From Gnetum montanum (Eukaryota; Streptophyta; Gnetopsida; Gnetales; Gnetaceae), in the NCBI GenBank assembly GCA_015680685.1, contig MNCI01035712.1:64001-124000 (forward strand): 60,000 bases of DNA, given 5' to 3'. The notes under the pieces were generated by a model, which was given only the letters and a program-made list of their open reading frames with translations, had not been told where the DNA came from and did not search any database. The translations under genes were made by a program, and so were the position numbers. Each line of letters opens with the position of its first letter. The first letter of the stretch is position 1. Positions 23,261-33,824 of this stretch are shown one piece after another.

Positions 23261-23974
23261 CTCATAAACCCAATACATTCATGCTTCAAATTCAAATCCA
23301 TGATTTATCAAAGAGACCATGCATGACTTACAACTCACAAAAAACTTCCACATTCCCTTATGAAATAATCATCAACTTGTCTAAGACAAAACAACAAATA
23401 TTCATTAATAATTAAGATGTAATAAAGGTTTGGAATACACATCTCTATGAAAACACACTTCATGCTTGTGTTGATTATATAATAACACTTAACATCCAAT
23501 CATAAGTTTTGTAAGCAATAACAAATCAAGTTAAGCAATTCATAAAACTTCTATTCATAAAGATGTGATTAATCTCGGGAACAGTCATGACTCTTTATGA
23601 AAATAAAGTTCAGGCTAAGATCCATGAAAAAGTGAGAAGTAAAGTGTGATGAGGAAAGGTAGAAGAAGTGGAAGAATACCAACAAAAATAAGTATGTGAA
23701 AAAATGGAGTCTCGAAACAATAAGTAGACTCTATTCAAGAAATAATTCAAAATGATTCGTATTGGAATATCTCTTAGTATCTGATCGATTAGGAAACCTA
23801 AGATGATGAAGAAGTTTATCAGTTTCATCTAAAGAATTGATAAGTTTTGTAGGAGATAGGTATGATCCTTGTAGTGTAGGATCTAGTTTCTTAAAGAAGA
23901 ACCAAAGCTCCAGGTTGTGCCAAATGTAACTTGGTCCAGTTTCTTAAATAAGAAGAGAATATCATCTAGAAGGT

Positions 23975-24776
23975 TGATGAATGGCGAGGTACCCCTACAC
24001 TCAACCATACAAGTATGAGCATTACACATGTGATCTAGTTGAACTCCAAGGACTAAGTGCTGACGCACCTTATGGAACACTTAAGGTTAATCAATCATTG
24101 TCCTCCCAAACTTACTTGTATTTGTCATGGTTGTATGGTTAAGTAAGTTTGCGATATGTGATTTTTATGTCTTTTCTCTTTTTAACACCTATGCTAAGAG
24201 AGGAAAGGGTGAAGAGACTAAGTAACTAACTTTCACTAACTAAGCTTTAATTGTCCTAGCATCAATATCTGTTCCCACTTGTTGTACACACCCTAAACCA
24301 GTGCAACACTACTAGGATTACCAAATGTTATTCGTTACTAGGTTACCAAGTGTAGCACACATGCTCGAAGCGGTCGTACTGAATGCACTTAACTAGGAGT
24401 TGAGGGTTGAGAGAGATTAATTATCCCAGAAAGCATTTAAGAATTTAACATTAATTAAATCCTAATTAGCCTAGTCCATGCACTGCAAGGTTTATCAGAA
24501 AGTTCGTCTTTATTTCCGTACACAAATGTATGCTCAGGTACAATTTGCTCAAATAAAGATCTATTCACTTTAAGACTCTTACGATGGGCACATGGAAATT
24601 ATTTTATCTCTGGATTGGTAAAACTGCTAGAGTTTCCCTGAGGATCTAGATCTAGATTGAAAAACAATGAAAAGATACCTCTTATTTATAGAACTGGTGA
24701 CGGGCTGCGATATCGCAGGGGCTGACGTGATATCACATACATGATATCGCGGCCCATGAAATATCACGTCCCATCA
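23975..24776 (-). repeat. 3' LTR of the minus-strand Gypsy element
   Basis: On the plus strand this begins TGATGAATGG and ends GTCCCATCA. The reverse TATA box is at 24681-24691, with GATATC palindromes at 24709-24770. It differs from its partner mostly by transitions. Confidence 0.92.
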
Positions 24777-26745
24777 TACCCCCATGACTGAATGAAAACT
24801 TGTCCTCGAGTTCCTTACAAAATATTGGGAAGGTATGGGATTATTGACTTGAATGATACTAATGGTGAATGGGGTGACATGTGAATGGATCATCATTACA
24901 ATACATGGAAAAATTTAGTATTCATGACAATAAGAGTGAACACTATACATAATTGACATCCAACCTTATTTGGCAGCTGAGAGAGAAGAGAGAAGAGAGA
25001 GAGAAAAGAAGAAGTCCGCTATTGCCAATGCCAAGATCGCGCATTTTGTTGTCCATCCATAAGTGCATCATCAATCCTGTTCCTTGCATAACTTCTTCAA
25101 CATCAGTCCATTCCAAGTGTTTCCTCCAGATCCAATCCGTTGTTGTATGATTGCCATCTGCACATACAACATAGTCTGATATTAGCAAGGATAAATGAAT
25201 CATAATGCAATTGATACCTTGCTTCGATGTAAGGTCCATTGGCTAAGTTGTGATATGGCTAATACAGATCTGGAGATATAATATTGGTGACTACTTGAGG
25301 TGTAGGGGTTAAGAGAAAAATCAAAAAAATTTGGACCAAGACCCCCATGACTGAGAGTGAACCTCTAGTAGTGATAGAATGGAAAAAGGTAAGGAATAAG
25401 AAAGATGGAGAAAAAGAAACAACGGCAACATTGATAAAATGGATGTCAAAGATGGAAATGAAAAAAATAGATGTTGACTGCAAGAATGTTTAAGGGAAAA
25501 GAAATTAACAAATGCATCAAAGAGTAATGCCAATGGGTCCTCCCCAAAGCAGGCTTATGCCCTTAATGCCCTGACAATCTCACATTCAAAGAGTCTGTAG
25601 GCTCTAGGAATGTCATTTGGAGACAAGAGTTAAAGTCTTAACCACAAGAGTTTACCAAAAAGAAAACAATGCATCCACCAAAATATAGACTACTGATACA
25701 ACTGACAATGAGGTGATAAATGAGGAAAGAAGGATGGCAAGAAGAGAATGGAATGGAATTTCAAGAACAAGGTGGTGTACAGCCTCTTGTGTATTAATGG
25801 TTAATGTGACTTAGTATATCCCATTCCAAATCTGGCCTCAAACAAACCACATTCAGTGACTTTGCATTAATACATTCGGCCCATCCATCCACTTGAAGTA
25901 ACAAGAATGTCTTCATCACAGAGCCACCACCATTCCGAAAAAAATGAAAGAGGAGAAAGTAGGAAGAGAGAAGGGCCTTAGTTAGAGGGAACATGTTTAT
26001 TTTAGTTCCATAACCAGTGCTTATAGCCCAAATGATTATTTCTTCTAAGGGGTGTGCTTTGAATTCTCACTCTCTCTTTTTGTGTTTTGTGTGAGAACCA
26101 CACCATGCAAAGACTTATTATTTTTATTTGCTCAACTTCTCGATAATGCAGCAACATCAGAATGGTAAGAAAACTCAAGAAGAAAACATCCAAGCACCCA
26201 AGAGAATGGCCAGCACAAATGCATCAAATCCCCTTGAAGTCACACCCTTTTCAATCCTTGAGTCCTTCCTTAGTTTGAGAAATACCCAGTCACCGATTCA
26301 TTGATACTTCTTATTATTGAGAAAGGGATTGTACAGTTCCAAGCCAAGAGAGACCATAGAATTTTATGGATGTATGGATAAAGTGGACTCATTGCCTACT
26401 ATATCAAAGAACCATACCTTAGTATCAACATCATAACTTAAAGGTAAAAACCAAACATTGGCAATCAATGGAGTACAGTTCATACCCTCTTCAAAGCATT
26501 TATTACGTGACAAATCAAACAAAATAATCAAACACACAAAGAAATGAAAGAGTATAAATGATGTTGTAAAAAAAATAAGAAAAGTTAAAGAAATTTGTAA
26601 GAAAAAAATGTGTAAAACAAAAACATATAAAACAAAAATGTATAAAACAAAAACTTAAAAAGAAAATAAGGACCTCAAATGATCAGCATAGGTGGCCATC
26701 TCCCCCATGACTGAATTGAAAGGGAGAGATCTGAAATAATGAGAG
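24777..26745 (-). other. 3' region of the minus-strand Gypsy element
   Basis: This corresponds to 17192-19133 in the plus-strand copy. An open frame of 98 codons (25239-24943, minus) contains WIWRKHLEW and LMMHLWMDN and is interrupted by a stop in the other copy. No known domain is recognised. Two short Ser/Leu/Phe-rich frames at 25533-25259 mirror those at 18443-18803. Confidence 0.5.
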
Positions 26746-27018
26746 CTTTTTTGAATTTCTTAGAAGTGTCCAACTTCTCCCAATTGATGTTTTTAGGTTA
26801 AGGGTTGGAAGTTGGCGAAGCTCTCATTCTAGTGTGTCTATGCTTTCGATGTGGCCGCAAGTTGGTCCCCTAGGTAGTTCCATGCACGTTGATGAGTTGC
26901 TCTCTTGATTAGCTATCAACCACTAGGTGTTCTCTTATTGTGTGGTTGCTACATACAGGCACTTATGTATGTTAACTTCTTGGGCACACCTGTTGCATGC
27001 AGGAAATGCTGAACATTC

Positions 27019-27379
27019 CTATATGCCATCATCCTCAGTATCACTGTATGTGATGCATGGAACCTTCTTCTTCTCGATCTTTCCATAAGTATTTTCCTTA
27101 GATATTTCTAGAGAAAGATCACAGATTTCTAGGCATGCATTCATGGTACTTAGCCATGTCCTTCCCATTATTATTGGGAAGTCCCCCTTGTCATTGTTGA
27201 CTTGTATCACTAGGAAATTAGCTGGGTATGACCAACCACACACAGTGGTAACGATTTCCTCCACTAATCCCAAGGGAATAGTGATGGACTAGTTAACCAA
27301 CTCTAAGTGAATATTGCTCTTCTTTAGTGGAGGCAAGTTCCAGGCTTTATACATTTCTTGCAATATCAAGTTGACTCCA
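27019..27379 (-). pseudogene. Protease C-terminal part, minus-strand Gypsy
   Basis: The minus strand reads GLVEEIVTTVCGW and FPIIMGRTWLST, equivalent to 13869-14117 of the plus-strand element. The DSG active-site part falls in the N-gap that follows; only VNLI just after it is seen. A TAG precedes GLVEEIV at about 27291-27289. An 84-codon open stretch (27273-27019) ends in a stop. Confidence 0.75.
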
Positions 27380-27581
27380 NNNNNNNNNNNNNNNNNNNNN
27401 NNNNNNNNNNNNNNNNNNNNNNNNNNNNNNNNNNNNNNNNNNNNNNNNNNNNNNNNNNNNNNNNNNNNNNNNNNNNNNNNNNNNNNNNNNNNNNNNNNNN
27501 NNNNNNNNNNNNNNNNNNNNNNNNNNNNNNNNNNNNNNNNNNNNNNNNNNNNNNNNNNNNNNNNNNNNNNNNNNNNNNNNN
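27380..27581. other. Assembly gap (202 N)
   Basis: Unresolved bases in the gag-protease linker of the minus-strand Gypsy element. The corresponding part of the plus-strand copy is about 440 bp, so the gap size may be underestimated or the copy may carry a deletion. Confidence 1.
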
Positions 27582-28182
27582 GAGGATGGTATGCATGTGG
27601 TGTGTCTCTCTTAGAAGAAGGAGTCTTATAGTACTCCCAAGCTTGGTAGTGATGTTGTGGGGTCACATGACCAACAGAGTCACTTGGAGAGATTGGTTGA
27701 TGCACGTACTAGCCATATGGATCCGGTTGCCGATAAGGGTATTGTTGCCTTGGTGGTGGCATCCCCCATGACTGTGGGTATTGCCACTACTGGTATTGCT
27801 CCATAGGTTGTGGCATATTTTCACTTGGATAATATGTTAATGGTTGGTGGAACTACCTTGGGTTACCTTGGGAATAAGGTAACCGATGGGGTGCTTGTCA
27901 TTTGTTAAGTCTTAGGTTGAGTGCATACACCCCAGACTCTTACAGATGTGAGATTATTGGGCAACATCCCTTAGGATGGTCATATTGGTAGATCTTACAT
28001 CCACCATCATTGTCTATGTCTGAATCCACAACCTCTTCAGTAATAGCTATTTTACCCTTACCTTTGTTATGTGCATGGTCCAAATTCCTCTTCTTTTTCT
28101 TGTCATGGTCACTACTTCGCTCCTTAGACTCCTCTACAATTTTTAAAACAGTTTCAAATCTACTATCTAAGAAGTCCCATAT

Positions 28183-29892
28183 CTAATCTACCTTAGTTGA
28201 CACTTCTGTTGTTAATTTCTGAAGTGGAAAGGTTTTCCTAGTCACCAACTCTTTGAGTGGTGACTCATCCTCCTCCTCACAGAATCTCACTCCCCTCTTT
28301 CGACGGAAAGGATCGTAGTTATATTCCTCCATGCTTTCTATCTTGTGTAGCTCTCCTTCTTCCTTAGCTACTTGCTCCAAAAATCTATAAACCTCATGGG
28401 ACCTAAGTTCAGATAATCTCCCTTGGGCATATGTCCTAAGGGTTCTCCTGGTTTCATGTCTTAGCCCATCTATGAGATGGTGTAGTTGATCCTGTTGTGC
28501 ATAACCATGCCCCAGGCAACGATGTAGCAATGCATAATATCAGTCCATGGCAACATCCAAGGGTTCGTGATTACGCTAATTCCATCCTTGGATCTGCTTT
28601 CGTATGTTGAACACTCGGGAGTACGTTTGATATTTATCATTAAAAAACTCTAACATCGTACTCCACCTTCGAATGGATTCTAGTTCTAAGGATCGGTAAC
28701 AGCTTTCTGCTTCTTTTATGAGTGTTCTTAGAAACAACTTTAATTTTTTCCACTCTTTTTCAATGTTCTACAAGGCACAGGCATCGTGAAATACCTGTAA
28801 GTGGTTCTACGGATCAGCATTGTATCCCCCCTCACATCGTGGGATATTATTCATGTCTAGTCTCTTGATCCAACTATCTTTTTGGTGCCTTGTAGGTATT
28901 CTAACCGCCTCCGTAGTGTCTAACATGCTTTGGATTGCAAGCAGGGGTTCATCATGGTCATCTCTCTCATGGCATCTATGATGCCTACGTGGTTCCCTAC
29001 TTTTCCTTCTTCCATGTCGTGATTCCCTAGAATGCCCTCATTCTCGCTCTCGACTGTCTCGTCATGGTCTCTTGTTTTGCTTATCCTTGTCCTCACGGTT
29101 AGGTTCCTTATGACTGCGTCCTGACGTTGAAGGAGAAAGTGAATGTTGCAATGAAGGGGAAGAGGAAGGAGAACCATTGCCATGACAATGTTTCCTACCT
29201 TCCCTTCGGTGATCTTGACCTCGATCGTGATGACGATCAGAATGCTTGCCCTTATCTTGTGTTTGTGTTCCCTCATTGAACACTTGGTGTTCGTGGGAAT
29301 CAGAACCAAGGTTGTCTATTGTGGAGTGAAGGTTCTGATACATCACCTCCTCACTATCATTAGGAGGGGGAACATCATTTTGTGGGGAACCTGTCGAAAT
29401 AGGTTCACCACCCTTAATTTCTCTTATGACAGGTGAAGCATTATGAGGGTCTTTTCCCTTCAACGATGTGTGGTAACTCTCCTGCTGCAAGTCCCGTTGA
29501 CATTGCACTTCTATGGGATGGTAGTCCCTTACATTGTAATCGCATGTAATGTACTCAACGTATAATTGAGACATGTTAATTCGTGCAAGGACACGAAGGA
29601 GCATGTTGGGGGTAGCTCTGTCTGGAGGCAATACTATGTTACCCTCCAAGTCTCTCCAACGTAGTTGTTCATCTTGATGAAAGACAAAGGTAAAGTTTGG
29701 TATATATTCATCATGGTGAATATATACCACACTGAATTGTTGATGAACTGATAGTTCTTGATTATGTATGTTGTGCCATCGACTGTCTCTAGTGTTGGTC
29801 CTAGGTGGTGAAGTGCTTTTGTTTGGAGAAGAAGACATTTTTGTCTTACTCAGTGTGCTATTTATCGTTATGTTATATTTTTGTTTAATCAA
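28183..29892 (-). pseudogene. Gag, minus-strand Gypsy element
   Basis: A 276-codon frame (29892-29062) holds the N-terminal part. The likely start is the second Met at 29838 (MSSSPNKSTSPP), because this point aligns with the mutated start of the other copy. It contains FHQDEQLRWRDLEGNIVLPP and an Arg/His/Asp-rich hinge. The capsid domain continues in other frames, including an open piece 28530-28183 (HRCLGHGYAQQDQLHHLIDG). Stops and shifts separate the pieces. A knuckle remnant lies near 28000-27965 with its second Cys changed to Tyr. It would be the structural particle protein if intact. Confidence 0.8.
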
Positions 29893-29966
29893 CCCTAAGG
29901 GTTCGTTTTAGCTCCCAACGATGTAAATGATTTCCTATGTTCTACGTAGTGCACAAACAACTAAGT

Positions 29967-29984
29967 CCTTGACAACGATGCCAA
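29967..29984 (-). other. tRNA-Asp-type primer-binding site (minus-strand Gypsy)
   Basis: Read on the minus strand, directly after the LTR: TTGGCATCGTTGTCAAGG. It is closer to the plant tRNA-Asp complement than the site at 10964; the differences are C-to-T or G-to-A. Confidence 0.8.
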
Positions 29985-30766
29985 TGATGAGTCGCAAGGT
30001 ACCTCTACACTCAACCATATTAGTACGAGCGTTACACACGGGATCCGGTTGAACTCCAAGGACTAAGTGCTTACGCGCCTTATGGAACACTTAAGGTTAA
30101 TCAATCATTGTCCTCCCAAACTTACCTGTATTTGTCATGGTTGTATGGTTAAGTAAGTTTGCGGTATGTGATTTTTATGTCTTTTTTCTTTTTAACGCCT
30201 ATGCTAAGAGAGGAAAGGGTGAAGAGACTAAATAACTAACTTTCACTAACTAAGCTTTAATCATCCTAGCTTCAGTATCTATTCCCACTTGTTGTACACA
30301 CCTTGAACCAGTGCAACGCTACTGGGATTACCAAACACTATTTGTTACTGGGTTACCAAGCATAGCACATGTGCTCAAAGCAGTCGTACTGAATGCACTT
30401 AACTAGGAGTTAAGGGTTGAGAGAGATTAATTTTCTAAGAAAGAATTTAAGCATTTAACATTAATTAAATCCTAATTAGCCTCGTCCATGCATTGCAAGG
30501 TTTATCAAAAAGTTCATCTTTATTTCCATACACAAATGTGTGCTTAGGTACAATTTGCTCGAATAAAGATCCATTCACTTTGAGACTCCTACTGCGGGCA
30601 CATGGAAATTATTCTATCTCTGGAATGATAAAACTACCAAAGTTTCGCTAAGGGTCTAGATCTAGATTGAGAAACAAGGAAAAGCTGCCTCTTATTTATA
30701 GAACTGGTGAAGGGCTGTGATATCACGTACGCAATATCACGGCCCATGCGATATTGCGTCCCATCA
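29985..30766 (-). repeat. 5' LTR of the minus-strand Gypsy element
   Basis: On the plus strand this begins TGATGAGTCGC and ends GTCCCATCA, followed by the AAGGT duplication. The reverse TATA box is at 30691-30701. The palindrome cluster here is shorter than in the other LTRs. Confidence 0.92.
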
Positions 30767-32873
30767 AAGGTTTTGTTGGAAAAGGAAGAACAAGACTTAT
30801 GAAGAAATGTTTCATAAGTTGATAAGCTAAGACAAGAGTGACTTATCAAAGTATAAAGAAGTTGGTGCAGTTAAAGTTTGGGAGGAACTTAATGAAGCAT
30901 CATAGTCAAAGAGGAGTTAAATTGAAGAATATAATTCGTAACAATGAAAGTTACGAGTAATGGTTATAAGGAATGAGGTCAATTAAGAATCCTTACAAAT
31001 GATATTTACAAAGAGCATGAATGTGATAAAATTATTAAGTTAATAATATGAAGATTAAGCATATTTTCAAAATATCAATCCTAATAATTAGAGTTGCCAA
31101 AGAATGTAAAAACATACCTACCTACAATAGCTTGGGTTAATGTTTAGCTAACAACCTAAAAATATAATGTCAAAGGAGAAACAAAAATCAATCACTAAAG
31201 TCCCACAAATTAGTCACACACAAGTTAAGGTTTGGCTAGAACAATCTTTCAAAACAACCCCTAGGTGAGCCAACAATAGCAACTCCCCAACCATACAAGA
31301 TTAGCCTTAGGTTTAGCTATAGAAAAGACAAGGCTAGAATAAGCAAGGAAAAGCCTTATGCTTCTCCTCTCTCTCTCTCTCTTCCTTACTCATCAAACTA
31401 GCATAGCCTCTTCTTACTTGGGAAATAAAGTAAAAACAAAAGAAAAACTCCCATAATTAATAAGATGAAGGAGACCTCAAGGCTTGGGCAAAGACTTGTA
31501 TATAGAAGTTTATATGATGGAGAAGACTAGATAACCTATTTGTCAAAAATGTGTTTTATTCATGACATGATGGCTACTTAACTTGAACAAGCAACATCAT
31601 GAGTGAGTGGACATGTGAGAGCGATAACACCCAACAAAGTTTCAATTTCCTATTAAATAAGTTCTTATTGTCTTTTTTCAGCAATTAATATGAAGTTATC
31701 ATGAGAATGTCCAAAAAGTAACATCAAGAATACATCACCATTCTACCCAGTTTTTCTCATTGACTTTTCACTTGTGGCCCCACATTTTGAACTTTTTGAA
31801 AGTCATTTTAACTTCATAATGCTAAGAGGGTTTTTAATTTATTTTTGGCCCTTTGTCTATTTTTCACAATTTCCATATTTTGGCTAGTAAAAGACATTGA
31901 CATAAAATTTTTACACATAATGTTTTACACATTTTGAGCTAACAAAAACAAACACAAATGTGCCATAGCTACTTGGGAAAAAATTAAAAATTTCATTGAA
32001 CCAAAGAAAATATAGGCTCGCAATGCTCTTTTTTTTTTATTGTTTGTTTAACATTAAAATTTTAAAATTTAGAAGCCAAATCAAGAAAATAATTATAGAT
32101 TTATACTTTACATGTAAAATCAAGCTAGTCCACCAAAGTTGAGTTTAATCTAATAATTTCCAATTTTGACATAATTTTAGGAATTAAGTATGTAAATAAA
32201 TTAAAATTTCCACTAAAACACAAAAATAAACCATGGATTCTGTTTTCATTAATTTTGATAATTATGCATAAATAGTAAATTTGCTTAAATCACCTAATGA
32301 AAAGATTTCATATCAATTTAGAAGTATTAGACATAGACACAAGCTTCAAAACAAGTTCAAGTCTAAGTATTTTATTACTTACAAGATATAAAATAGAGTA
32401 TTAAGGTCACATGTATAAATGTGGGGTAGTATAGTCATTAAGTATTCAACCTTTTTCTTGAAATAGCTATTAGCTATTAGAAGATCATAGGCTTGAGTGA
32501 ACTTGGGAATAGACTTTACCATCTCATTTCTCTCTTTGATGTGTCCTCTGTAACCCTTTCATAACTTGTTCTTGTTGTTCCCACATGTCCCTTTGAAATC
32601 TCCTCCAATAAGGATACCTTTATGCTTTGATATTTGTTGCACAAGCACATTTTAAAAAGCCTATAAAGTTCTCTTAACATGATCATTCAAACCAACTTGG
32701 GCTACATAGACACTTAGGATATTAATTAATAACTTCTTTTCTCAAGATAAGCTTAATGCCCATGATCATATCACCTTGTCTAGTCCTTTTAACTACTTTA
32801 TCCTTCAATTTTTTATCAACAACTCTCCCTACTCCATTTTTAATGTTGTCTCTCCATCCAGAATAAAAGAGCT

Positions 32874-32935
32874 TAAATCCTTTACCAATGTCCATTGCTT
32901 TTTCTAAATCCTTTACCAATGTCCATTGCTTTTTC
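32874..32935. repeat. 31-bp tandem duplication
   Basis: A 31-bp unit starting TAAATCCTTTACCAATGTCC occurs twice head to tail (32874-32904 and 32905-32935) inside the RTE endonuclease fragment. Confidence 0.95.
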
Positions 32936-33000
32936 TCCCTTCCACGTAGTTTCCTACAAGCAAACTATGTTGACTCATCTCCTTGTCATCAAATTTATAA

Positions 33001-33156
33001 TTTTGTTGATCTTCTCTATCAATGAGCCTACGTTGCATATTGCTATCCTATCTCCTAGCTCTTATATTCAACGATCTATCAAATTTTGTTGATCTTCTCT
33101 ATCAATGAGCCTATGTTGCATATTGCTATCCTATCTCCCAGCTCTTATATTCAACT
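33001..33156. repeat. 83-bp tandem duplication
   Basis: A unit starting TTTTGTTGATCTTCTC recurs 83 bp downstream (33001 and 33084) with two or three substitutions. It lies inside the RTE fragment. Confidence 0.9.
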
Positions 33157-33298
33157 ACCACTTATGCATAGTTGTTTAAGCCATGTTTTTCTTTTCAAAT
33201 GTACAGCTAACATTTTTTTTGGTTGGTTTGGAATAATGCTGAACACTCCAACATGTCCAAAACCTATTTTATTAAATTTAATTTCATTGTGGCTACAG

Positions 33299-33410
33299 TT
33301 TTGCAGTCCATGGATCCAGAATCAAGAAGGACTTAACACCTTTGAAATTGAGAAAAAAGGCTGGTACATTTGCCTTGAAGACTGTCAACATTCAGCGTGA
33401 TTCCTTTAAG
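33299..33410 (+). pseudogene. IleRS exon A (frameshifted)
   Basis: It starts with a split Val codon after ctacag, reads LQSMDPESRRT, then TPLKLRKKAGTFALKT and DSFK up to the GT at 33411. Between RRT and TPLK a Leu codon has only two bases (33334-33335), so a 1-bp deletion shifts the frame. Family members read a continuous Leu-Thr-Pro-Leu-Lys here. Confidence 0.88.
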
Positions 33411-33755
33411 GTATTTGTGGTGTTAAAGCTTATACATGTTATCATGGAGTGTGCCATTACCCAAAACTAAGGGAATTGAGGTGTTCCTCTGCACCTTTCT
33501 AGAACTGAAATCACATTTAACATGGAACACAGGTATTACAATGCCCCCGTCATAACTTGTGTTTGCAACTTGTTGGTTGATAAACAAACAAATTAGCCGT
33601 TTTGTTACCACCTCATTGACATTCTAAAACAAGAAAATATGATTTTATTTATTTGTACTATTCTTCATTGAATAATGATTACGTAAGCTGTTTTTGTGAT
33701 GTTAGATAACATTTTTTCAAGCTGTATTTCAAGTCATATCTGTTATCTGCTGCAG
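33411..33755 (+). other. Intron 345 bp, no other feature
   Basis: Standard gtattt donor and ctgcag acceptor. T-rich, with nothing else visible. Confidence 0.7.
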
Positions 33756-33824
33756 AGATATGGAGTGTGGGGTGACTGGGATAATCCTTGTTTGACACTT
33801 TCTCCCGATTATGAAGCTGCACAG
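33756..33824 (+). pseudogene. IleRS exon B
   Basis: Reads [15 protein letters not shown] then SPDYEAAQ, typical of bacterial-type IleRS just before the second half of the Rossmann fold. No lesion within the exon; tgcag acceptor and GT donor intact. Confidence 0.93.

Larger units (their letters stand above)
23975..30766 (-). mobile_element. Internally deleted Gypsy element with perfect target-site duplication
   Basis: This is the same family as the plus-strand element, in the opposite orientation. LTRs (23975-24776 and 29985-30766) flank a 5.2-kb interior. The 5-bp flanks AAGGT (23970-23974 and 30767-30771) are identical, marking a true insertion. Gag and part of protease are present. RT, RNase H and integrase are missing: the sequence jumps from the post-protease region to the 3' region near 26742-26756, a loss equal to about 2.8 kb (14.41-17.19 kb in the plus-strand element). 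It is non-autonomous and also carries stops. Confidence 0.92.
23260..32433 (-). repeat. Old LTR-like repeat split by a Gypsy insertion
   Basis: Two parts outside the nested Gypsy element are related to 36800-38540. Bases 23260-23580 resemble 36800-37015 (actcataaaccca-tacatt, gaccatgcatgac, aataaaggt-tggaatacac). Bases about 31320-32433 resemble about 37230-38540 and end in gtggggtagtata, matching gtggggcactaca. Read in reverse, the latter end starts TGTAGTGCCCCACATTTGT, an LTR-like terminus. No protein domain was recognised between the parts. The Gypsy copy 23975-30766 lies inside it. The left boundary is approximate. Confidence 0.5.
32434..33190 (-). mobile_element. RTE-type LINE endonuclease fragment
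   Basis: The minus strand reads, in order, GSLIEKINKI (about 33125-33095), TWKGEKAMDIGKGFKLFYSG (about 32950-32860), GVGRVVDKKLKDKVV, MGIKLILRKEVIN (to about 32722), GILIGGDFKG (near 32620) and FTQAYDLLIAN-YFKKK (near 32495-32450). These are consecutive blocks of an RTE-clade APE endonuclease. It ends abruptly where the LTR-like repeat starts at 32433. Two internal tandem duplications are present. It is degenerate and non-functional. Confidence 0.8.
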
